DNA of 37,797 nt, taken from the NCBI GenBank assembly GCA_029776125.1, contig JARVJS010000079.1:1-37797 (forward strand). The letters run 5' to 3'. This DNA is from Nitrososphaeria archaeon. Lineage in GTDB: Archaea > Thermoproteota > Nitrososphaeria > JACIWG01. This document shows, one piece after another, positions 17,321 to 23,480 of the stretch. Position numbers and translations under genes: made by a program. Within the stretch, counting starts at the first letter, position 1; the number at the start of each line of letters is the position of its first letter. The notes beneath the pieces were generated by a model. That model had not been told where the DNA came from. It did not search any database and worked only from the letters and a program-made list of their open reading frames with translations.

Positions 17321-17839
17321 TTGAAAACACCAATATGCAATTTTTGTGCAAAAACAGGCGTACTCTGCCCAGAAGATAGTAGGAAGTTGAAGAGTGGGCA
17401 GATTACAGATTTAGATGTAGAATGCTCTGTAAAACTTTCAAAGTTGGCTGAAAAGGATAAAGTTTTAGATAAACTAACTTTTGTTAAAGCTTTAGAATCT
17501 AATGGAGATCTTATACTACTTTTTGGAGGGGGAAACCTTAAAGTTTTAAGGTCAAGCCAAGAAACATTAAAAAAAATAAATGAAACATTTGGGAGAAGGG
17601 TTTGGGTTTTTGAGGCAGACGCTTCAGAAAGAAAGCTTTTAGAGGAAGTATTTTATCCTGTTAGAATTTTAACAGTAAATGTTGTTTGGCTTCCAGATGG
17701 AAGCAAGCTAACAAAAGTAATACTTCCATATAGTAGAAAGGTTATGGAGCAGGTTGACGAGAGGGCTGTAAAAAGGGTTCTTAAAACCTTAAAGGGAATA
17801 GATGTGATGATTGAATATGAACGTAGACAAGCAATTTAA
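17321..17839 (+). CDS. Zinc-ribbon and KH-domain NusA-like protein
   Basis: The 172-residue protein begins with a cysteine cluster (C6, C9, C16, C35) that looks like a zinc site, followed by a central NusA/KH-like RNA-binding region at about residues 55-165; the FYPVRILTVNVVWLPDGSK stretch resembles KH-type RNA binders of archaeal NusA relatives. It probably acts in transcription elongation or antitermination or in RNA handling. The start is TTG at 17321; an in-frame ATG with a similar N-terminus is not available. Its end overlaps aspS by 23 bases, so the two are translated from one mRNA, in line with an information-processing role. Confidence 0.72.
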   Translation: MKTPICNFCAKTGVLCPEDSRKLKSGQITDLDVECSVKLSKLAEKDKVLDKLTFVKALESNGDLILLFGGGNLKVLRSSQETLKKINETFGRRVWVFEADASERKLLEEVFYPVRILTVNVVWLPDGSKLTKVILPYSRKVMEQVDERAVKRVLKTLKGIDVMIEYERRQAI

Positions 17840-19118
17840 AAGGTATTATGCCAAAGAAGTATCTAACCTATCAGAGGGAACAGTAAGCATTGTAAGGGGA
17901 TGGGTGGAAGATATTAGGCCTTTAGGAAAACTTACTTTTATTACAGTAAGAGATAGGACAGGTTTAGCTCAGATAGTATTAAACAAGAATATCGTCGGCG
18001 ATGAAACCTTTAAGTTAGGAGAAAACCTTTCAAGACAGAGTATAATAGAGGTGCTAGGAAAAGTTCAGAAGAGCAAGTCACAGAATGTGCCGATGGAGAT
18101 CCTTGCTGAAAAACTTGTAGTACTTTCTAGATCGAAACCACCCTTTCCAATAGATCCAACAGGCAGAGTCTTCTCAAGCCTAGATAAAAGGTTGGACGCA
18201 AGAGCGTTAGACCTAAGAAATCCTCAAGTAATGGCAATATTTAAGATAAGGCACACAGTCTTGAAATCAATAAGAGAAACATTCTATAATCTAGGATTTA
18301 TTGAAGTAAATACACCAAAGATAATAGGTCAAGCAGCAGAAGGAGGAGCAAATCTATTTAAGTTATCATATTTTGAAAAGAAAGCATATCTTGCGCAGAG
18401 TCCCCAACTCTATAAAGAACAGCTAACAATGTCTCTTGAAAAGGTTTTTGAGATAGCACAATACTTTAGGGCAGAGAAGTCTAATACATTAAGACACGTT
18501 TGTGAATTCACAAGTCTAGACATGGAGGCAGCATACATGGACGAATTTGATGTTATGGACGTAGCAGAAGAGGTAGTATACAATGTTATAAAAGATGTTG
18601 AAAAAGAGAATGCTGAAGAAATAGAGATTTTGAAAGTTAAACTGCCAAAAATTGAAAGACCGTTTAAAAGAATATCCTATACTGAGGCGATAGAAAAGCT
18701 TAAAGAGAAGGAGAGCATAGAATGGGGTGAAGACCTACAGACAAAGGATTTAAGAATTCTTGGAAGAATCTTTAAAGAATTCTATTTCATATACCATTGG
18801 CCCCTTGCAATAAAACCATTTTATATCGAAAGATTAGATGATAAACTTTCAAAATCATTTGACCTAATGTACGGTTATCTTGAACTTGCATCAGGAGGAA
18901 AAAGAGTCAGCAGTAGAGAAGAGTTAGAAAGAAGACTTATAGAACAGGAACTTGACCCAAAAGACTTTGAATACCACCTTAAAGCCTTCGATTATGGAAT
19001 GCCACCCCATTCTGGATGGGGACTTGGTGTGGACAGACTTCTAATGGTAGTGACAGGAAGAAACAATATTAGAGAAACTATCCTCTATCCAAGAGACCCG
19101 AAAAGGCTTGTTCCATAA
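17817..19118 (+). CDS. aspS: Aspartyl-tRNA synthetase (archaeal type)
   Basis: A class IIb synthetase of about 433 residues. The N-terminal OB fold (about 15-105) binds the anticodon. Motif 2 is FRAEKSNTLRHVCEFTSLDME and motif 3 is GVDRLLMVVTGRNNIRETILYPRDPKR, ending close to the C-terminus as in archaeal enzymes. It charges tRNA-Asp; archaeal forms are often non-discriminating and also charge tRNA-Asn for GatCAB, which cannot be decided here. The ATG at 17817 is preferred over a TTG at 17811. It is coupled to the upstream zinc/KH gene and converges on cdvC with only three bases between the stops. Confidence 0.95.
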   Translation: MNVDKQFKRYYAKEVSNLSEGTVSIVRGWVEDIRPLGKLTFITVRDRTGLAQIVLNKNIVGDETFKLGENLSRQSIIEVLGKVQKSKSQNVPMEILAEKLVVLSRSKPPFPIDPTGRVFSSLDKRLDARALDLRNPQVMAIFKIRHTVLKSIRETFYNLGFIEVNTPKIIGQAAEGGANLFKLSYFEKKAYLAQSPQLYKEQLTMSLEKVFEIAQYFRAEKSNTLRHVCEFTSLDMEAAYMDEFDVMDVAEEVVYNVIKDVEKENAEEIEILKVKLPKIERPFKRISYTEAIEKLKEKESIEWGEDLQTKDLRILGRIFKEFYFIYHWPLAIKPFYIERLDDKLSKSFDLMYGYLELASGGKRVSSREELERRLIEQELDPKDFEYHLKAFDYGMPPHSGWGLGVDRLLMVVTGRNNIRETILYPRDPKRLVP

Positions 19119-19121
19119 AGA

Positions 19122-20303
19122 TTATAGTGCTTTAAAGTTTTCAGTCCACGTGATATAGGCTCTTAACATTTCTTGCGAAACACTAGGACGTCTATACCTT
19201 AAAACTTCCTTGAAATCTTGCATCCTAATCTCACGAGGTTGAGCATTTTTATCTACAGCAGCACCAGATTCAAAAAGTTCCGATACAACCCTAAGTTGCA
19301 CGGACTGACATATGTCACGAATATCACTGCCAGAATAGCCTTCAGTAAGCTTAGCAAGCTGATTCAAGTCAACAGAAGAATCCAGCTTTAAAGGTGCAGT
19401 ATAAAGTTTAAACATTTCAAGTCGAGCCCTAAGATCAGGAAGTGGAACATATATTCTCTTCTGAAAACGTCTCAAAAAGGGTGAATCAAGAGACCAAGGT
19501 TTATTCGTTGCACCTATAACATAAAGTTGTAGAGTTTTACCTTTATCCATTATACCATCCATTTCCTTCAAAAACTGGTTCCTAACTCTAACCTCTCCAC
19601 CGACCTCTTGAGAACGAGTACCCAAAAGGGAGTCTAATTCATCAATAAATATTATTACGGGGCCATTATCGTCCAAAAGCCTTCTAGCATAACTGAAGAG
19701 CTTAGAAACATTCTTTTCCGCCTCACCAAGCCATTTAGACATTATGGAGGCAGCGTCTACAGTTATAAAATAGCCTTCTATCTCACTAGCCGCTGCAGCA
19801 GCCAACATGGTCTTACCACATCCGGGGGGGCCATACAAGAGTATACCTCTAGGCCAACCCAATGGGAATAAGTCAGGCCTTTTCACTGGAAAGATTATGG
19901 ACTCCTTTATAGCCTTCTTTGCATCATCTAATCCTATAACTTCTTCCCACCTAACATTAGGCTTCTCCTTCATAACAAGGTCATCGAACGTTGCCTTTAG
20001 AGTTTCAACTCCCTTTGAAGCCTGAACAGTTTGAGTTACTGGATTATCTGAGCCATCGGATGAAGTGGAACCTCTTGCAGCCTGTAAAGCTTTAACACGC
20101 TCCTGATAGGCTGCAGCACGCTCCAAATACATTTTATTCAGCTTATAGTCTGGATAAAGTTGAGCCAATTTTATCAATGTGGCAATAGCCTTTTGATAGT
20201 ATGTTATGGCAGTAGCATAAGAGCCTTGAGAATCCATTTTAATAGCTTGTGAGGCATAATAGTATGCTGATTCTTCAAGCTCTTTAGCAGCCTGATAACT
20301 CAA
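19122..20303 (-). CDS. cdvC: Cell-division AAA ATPase CdvC (Vps4 homologue)
   Basis: CdvC disassembles ESCRT-III polymers during archaeal cytokinesis. An N-terminal MIT domain (about residues 1-78, three helices) should bind a proline-rich MIM2 segment of CdvB. The AAA core follows: Walker A GPPGCGKT at 158-165, Walker B IIFIDE ending at Glu223, sensor-1 GATNKP and the arginine fingers in FLRRFQKR. The C-terminal helix after TRPS-like YRRPSVSQ is as in Vps4. At 393 residues it is of normal length. The start is TTG at 20303, two bases after the cdvB stop, with a strong GAGGAGGT inside the end of cdvB about nine bases upstream. Confidence 0.96.
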   Translation of the reverse strand: MSYQAAKELEESAYYYASQAIKMDSQGSYATAITYYQKAIATLIKLAQLYPDYKLNKMYLERAAAYQERVKALQAARGSTSSDGSDNPVTQTVQASKGVETLKATFDDLVMKEKPNVRWEEVIGLDDAKKAIKESIIFPVKRPDLFPLGWPRGILLYGPPGCGKTMLAAAAASEIEGYFITVDAASIMSKWLGEAEKNVSKLFSYARRLLDDNGPVIIFIDELDSLLGTRSQEVGGEVRVRNQFLKEMDGIMDKGKTLQLYVIGATNKPWSLDSPFLRRFQKRIYVPLPDLRARLEMFKLYTAPLKLDSSVDLNQLAKLTEGYSGSDIRDICQSVQLRVVSELFESGAAVDKNAQPREIRMQDFKEVLRYRRPSVSQEMLRAYITWTENFKAL

Positions 20304-20305
20304 AC

Positions 20306-21142
20306 CTATCCAACCTCCTCGATGTGGATCTTACCAGAGGCCGCAAGCCTAAATATTGATTGCTCAACCTTGTCAACAGGAACACCCAAAGAGGAAGCGA
20401 TTTCAACAACATTATATGAGCCTTTAATTCTAATTTGTTCTAAAACACGATTATCCAACACAGCCTGCTCAGGATTTGGAGGGGGAGCATTTAATAGTGT
20501 AGCCTTAAAAGGTTCCTCCTCGTCATCGCCAGAAGCAAGCAAAGCAATATTCTGTATCCTTTCAAAAGAAGGCTCACCCTGCAAAGATTCTGGAAGAGGC
20601 TCTTCAAGAGAACTTATCTTTTCCTCAACATATCTTTTTGCAGACTCAAGAATTTCTTCACCACCACTAACATCCAATACAATAGAACTGTCTGGAGTAA
20701 TCTGCTGAAGACTTGACATAGTTTCAACAAGAACATCATTAATCTCCTTCATCGTACTTTCAAGCTGAGGCATTATACTGCTTAATTCTTCACCTATCTT
20801 TTTAACAACCTTAAATGCAGAGGAAACCTGCATAATAATGTCGCCAGTATCACATATGCTCTCTAACCTAATAGAAATCTGTGTAAGTGCAAGCTCACTC
20901 ATTGTAACAACCTTAATAACACGTTTTATTTCAGCATGCTCAGTAGCATAAACTTTTGCCCTAACCCTATCCTTAGCTTCCAAAGCCTTAACAGTCAAAT
21001 TAAAAAGCTTATCCTTTCTACTTTCAAGACGCCTCTTAATATTATCAAGCTCCCTCCTATGAAATTCTATACTTCTAATAGATTCAAGAATACGATCTCT
21101 CAGAGGTTTATCTTCATTTACCTTCCAAAACCTCCAACTCAA
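20306..21142 (-). CDS. cdvB: ESCRT-III-like division protein CdvB with winged helix
   Basis: The protein of about 278 residues has the CdvB layout: a basic ESCRT-III helical core (about 12-150), an acidic linker, a proline-rich APPPNP segment at about 219-225 that may be the MIM2 motif binding the CdvC MIT domain, and a C-terminal winged helix at about 228-278 that in Sulfolobus CdvB binds CdvA. It polymerises at mid-cell during division. No CdvA gene is in the window. The start chosen is TTG at 21142, giving M-S-W-R-F-W, because GGTGA lies exactly five bases upstream; TTG 21154 and GTG 21151 would overlap that site. cdvC follows with two bases between. Confidence 0.93.
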   Translation of the reverse strand: MSWRFWKVNEDKPLRDRILESIRSIEFHRRELDNIKRRLESRKDKLFNLTVKALEAKDRVRAKVYATEHAEIKRVIKVVTMSELALTQISIRLESICDTGDIIMQVSSAFKVVKKIGEELSSIMPQLESTMKEINDVLVETMSSLQQITPDSSIVLDVSGGEEILESAKRYVEEKISSLEEPLPESLQGEPSFERIQNIALLASGDDEEEPFKATLLNAPPPNPEQAVLDNRVLEQIRIKGSYNVVEIASSLGVPVDKVEQSIFRLAASGKIHIEEVG

Positions 21143-21152
21143 AACAATCACC

Positions 21153-21217
21153 AAAAAAATTTTTGATGAAGACGGTTACCCAAACCTGGGAGCCCAGGTT
21201 TAAGCAAACCGTCTTCA
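21153..21217 (-). terminator. Hairpin plus T7 between the cdvB paralog and cdvB
   Basis: Eleven bases after the upstream stop, a two-part inverted repeat begins. The outer arms GAAGACGGTT (21168-21177) and AACCGTCTTC (21207-21216) pair over ten bases, with one more T-A pair outside. After a small internal loop, AAACCTGGG (21182-21190) and CCCAGGTTT (21193-21201) form a nine-pair inner stem. Downstream on the minus strand comes a run of seven T (21159 to 21153), which runs straight into the GGTGA ribosome binding site of cdvB. The form is that of an intrinsic terminator or attenuator, and partial termination would lower cdvB-cdvC expression relative to the paralog. Confidence 0.7.
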
Positions 21218-21227
21218 ACCCTCAAAT

Positions 21228-21866
21228 TTAAGTGAAGGCGGATTCTCCTGTTGGAACACCAGTTGGAAGTTCTGGGAATCTTTCTTTCATTCTCTGTTCA
21301 GCTACAGCTGAAGCTTCAGCCAGGATCTTTTCAGCATCTTCATTGGCTGCCTCAAAGTTTAATGTTGTACCACTGACCTGGCCAGCGTCAACTAGTATAC
21401 TGCTCAGTAGACTACTTATTTCGTTAATTTCTCTTTCAGCCTCAGGTAATACACTTATTATTCCAGATTTAACACTCCTAATTACGGCCATTGCAGGAGC
21501 CAATGTTACAACTATGTCTCCAAGTTCTGTTACAGTGTTAAGCCTAAGCACAATCTGTTCTAGAGCAAGCTTTGATGAAGTAACCATCCTAAGCATCTTT
21601 CTAATTTCAGCAAGCTCATTAGCAAACACACTGGCATGTTGAGTATCATGCTTTTGAATTGATGAGACAACCTTGTTAAAGATAGCGGCATCCCTCTCCT
21701 TCAACTTTGTAGCCATTGCATCGAGTCTAGCTATTTGAGTCTGTATAGCACGTATAGCATCTTCAAGCCTTGGCTTTAGTGGACCAGAAGGCCTTATAGC
21801 CTCTCTAACCCTATCACCCATTCCAGGTTTCTGTTCCTTAACCCACTTTTCTTCAAACTTAGACAT
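21228..21866 (-). CDS. ESCRT-III-like CdvB paralog without winged helix
   Basis: The 212-residue protein matches the ESCRT-III (Snf7-like) core: a basic N-terminus, long helices with the motif LAEIRKMLRMVTSSKLALEQIVLRL shared with CdvB in this window (AEIKRVIKVVTMSELALTQISIRL), and an acidic C-terminal part. It lacks the winged helix, like Sulfolobus CdvB1-B3, which form the constricting polymer that CdvC remodels. The ATG is the first gene start of the operon, with AGTGGT upstream and an AT-rich element near 21903-21914. The gene is divergent from a TrmB-like regulator and is followed by a large hairpin with T7. Which of CdvB1, B2 or B3 it corresponds to cannot be said. Confidence 0.92.
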   Translation of the reverse strand: MSKFEEKWVKEQKPGMGDRVREAIRPSGPLKPRLEDAIRAIQTQIARLDAMATKLKERDAAIFNKVVSSIQKHDTQHASVFANELAEIRKMLRMVTSSKLALEQIVLRLNTVTELGDIVVTLAPAMAVIRSVKSGIISVLPEAEREINEISSLLSSILVDAGQVSGTTLNFEAANEDAEKILAEASAVAEQRMKERFPELPTGVPTGESAFT

Positions 21867-21902
21867 TTTTTACCACTGGGTCTTAATCTTCAGACATTCT
21901 CC

Positions 21903-21959
21903 TATTATTTTGTATGTTACTGAAGAAAAAGTAACCTTGGTGACAGGTGATAAGGTTAC
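21903..21959. promoter_or_regulatory. Shared divergent promoter and GTAACC inverted repeat
   Basis: The 93-base gap between the divergent cdvB paralog and the TrmB-like gene has one AT-rich element (21903-21914) that could serve promoters in both directions. Next to the regulator start is an inverted repeat, GTAACCTT at 21931-21938 and AAGGTTAC at 21952-21959, with a 13-base spacer and the second arm touching the ATG. A further GTTAC lies at 21916-21920. The repeat looks like an operator overlapping the transcription start of the regulator. The ribosome binding site AGGTGA (21945-21950) lies in its spacer, so an RNA hairpin is an alternative reading. Confidence 0.55.
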
Positions 21960-23165
21960 ATGATAGGATCAAATGACGAGTATATTTCGTTACAGGAGTT
22001 TGGGTTAAGCGAGTATGAGTCAAAAGTTTACACAACACTCTTAAAAAACGGTAGAATGAAGGTTAAGGATATCTCACTGAAGTCTGGAGTTCCTAGAACA
22101 AAAGCATATGGTGTTGTAAAGTCTTTGTCAGAAAAGGGACTTGTAGAATTTTCAGGAAAAGAGCCACTATACTGTGTACCAGTACCGCCAGAAGAAGTCC
22201 TATCAAAAAGGCTAGAGGATGAAAAGAAGAGGTTTAAGAAGATGGTTTTAGTTTACAAAAAACTTGAGGAGCTAAAAAATGAGACAAAGCTTCCAACAGA
22301 TATTGAAGAAAGAAAGTATACAGTATACAGTATGAGAACATTCCAAAAAAGGTTGAAGGAAATATTAGAAAATACTTCAAAAAACGTTTACGCGTGCCTA
22401 AACTGGTGGGGACTAAACGTACTCTCAGAACACGTAGAGAAAATAAACATTCTTTCAAAGGAAGCGAACGTGAAAATTATTGTAGGATTATATAATGACG
22501 ACAAGATTATAGAAAAATTTGATTCAACAATAGACATTAGAGTCACTGGAAAAAGCATTGACGTAAACATAATATTATTTGATGAGAAAACAACAGTACT
22601 GTTGGAAGAATCTGGAAAAATAACTGAAATAAATAACATGGAAGTATGCAAACTTGCAAAAGAGATTATTATAGAGAAGTATTATAAGAAATCACTTTCA
22701 TGGAAAAAGGCTTATCAGATAATACAATTGGGAGGAGAGGACTTGATAACATTATATTCTGGAGAAGAAAAGGTTTATGAAGCATTTGTTCAAGCAGTCG
22801 CAGAAACAGTATTCGACGAAGAGAAAGTTTATCAGATAGGGGAAAGATTTGTAGAAAACCTTACAATGATGCTTCAGCTAGACCTATTCAACAAGGGATT
22901 CGAGGTACAGCAACCAATAATTTCAGCACTAATTTCAGAAAGCCTTGGAAAAGATTCTACAACAAGATTCGATCAGCTAACAAGACTATACACTCTCGAA
23001 GCACCGATGGCGTCAAAAGGTCTACCGGCAACAGTCTGGTTCTTTGCACTAGCAGGATCGGCAAAAAGAAGTGAAATGACATTTAAGATACTGCAGAACA
23101 CTGGAATACAGGCTGAAGGAAAACATATTATACAGGCGAAGATAGAGAAAAAACCATTAACCTAA
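21960..23165 (+). CDS. TrmB-like transcriptional regulator with extra C-terminal domain
   Basis: The 401-residue protein starts with a TrmB-type winged helix (about residues 12-75; LSEYESKVYTTLLKNG and SGVPRTKAYGVVKSL), followed by a coiled coil (about 80-110) and a regulatory domain (about 120-245) of the TrmB kind. A further 150 residues (about 250-401) are not part of typical TrmB proteins and I do not recognise them. They include helices with MMLQLDLFNKGFEV and a WFFALAGSAKRSEM segment. It is divergent from the cdvB paralog-cdvB-cdvC operon, sharing 93 bases with it, so control of cell division genes is a reasonable inference. Its stop abuts that of the converging small membrane-protein gene. 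Confidence 0.82.
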   Translation: MIGSNDEYISLQEFGLSEYESKVYTTLLKNGRMKVKDISLKSGVPRTKAYGVVKSLSEKGLVEFSGKEPLYCVPVPPEEVLSKRLEDEKKRFKKMVLVYKKLEELKNETKLPTDIEERKYTVYSMRTFQKRLKEILENTSKNVYACLNWWGLNVLSEHVEKINILSKEANVKIIVGLYNDDKIIEKFDSTIDIRVTGKSIDVNIILFDEKTTVLLEESGKITEINNMEVCKLAKEIIIEKYYKKSLSWKKAYQIIQLGGEDLITLYSGEEKVYEAFVQAVAETVFDEEKVYQIGERFVENLTMMLQLDLFNKGFEVQQPIISALISESLGKDSTTRFDQLTRLYTLEAPMASKGLPATVWFFALAGSAKRSEMTFKILQNTGIQAEGKHIIQAKIEKKPLT

Positions 23166-23381
23166 CTACTTTGAAAGATAAGACCATAATATAATCGTAA
23201 CGTCCATTATAAGAGCGCCAGCAATGCCTGAAAGAAATGCTCCAGCAATCTTTGGGTCACTAAAAAGTTGAGGCAATACTGTGGCGAGAAAATCTATCAA
23301 GGAGGGGGAAACAAGGTACGCGATAAAACCTATAGCAAACCCGAGAAGCGTGAAACCAGCTAATATGGTAAACCTACCCAT
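23166..23381 (-). CDS. Small two-pass membrane protein
   Basis: The 71-residue product has two hydrophobic segments, about residues 5-27 and 45-68, joined by a short loop with FSDPK; a glycine/alanine-rich second segment (GAFLSGIAGALIMD) suggests tight helix packing. The function is unknown. The ATG has GGTG seven bases upstream and an AT-rich box near 23410-23420, so it is a real short gene with its own promoter directly behind the terminator of the S-layer-like gene. Its stop abuts the stop of the TrmB-like gene. A link to the cell envelope or to division is possible only by position. Confidence 0.72.
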   Translation of the reverse strand: MGRFTILAGFTLLGFAIGFIAYLVSPSLIDFLATVLPQLFSDPKIAGAFLSGIAGALIMDVTIILWSYLSK

Positions 23382-23432
23382 ATATTACACCATCTTCTGG
23401 TATGAGAAAATAATATATAAAATTTTATTGGC

Positions 23433-23480
23433 AAAAAATAAAAAATTGTGGGTGAAGGCTACCCTTCTATGATAGCCTTC
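23433..23480 (-). terminator. Terminator of the S-layer-like gene
   Basis: Arms GAAGGCTA (23454-23461) and TAGCCTTC (23473-23480) pair perfectly over eight bases with an 11-base loop that contains the TAG stop codon. On the minus strand this is followed after eight bases by six T, one A and six T (23445 to 23433). A stem plus T-tract is unusual in archaea, where T-runs alone usually suffice, and suggests a strongly expressed gene that must be stopped well. Confidence 0.72.

Noticed and set aside
21167..21217. Large inverted repeat considered as an insertion-sequence end, attachment site or CRISPR repeat
   Set aside because: It occurs once, is not flanked by a transposase, integrase or direct repeats, and its place with a T-run behind a stop codon fits a terminator or attenuator better.
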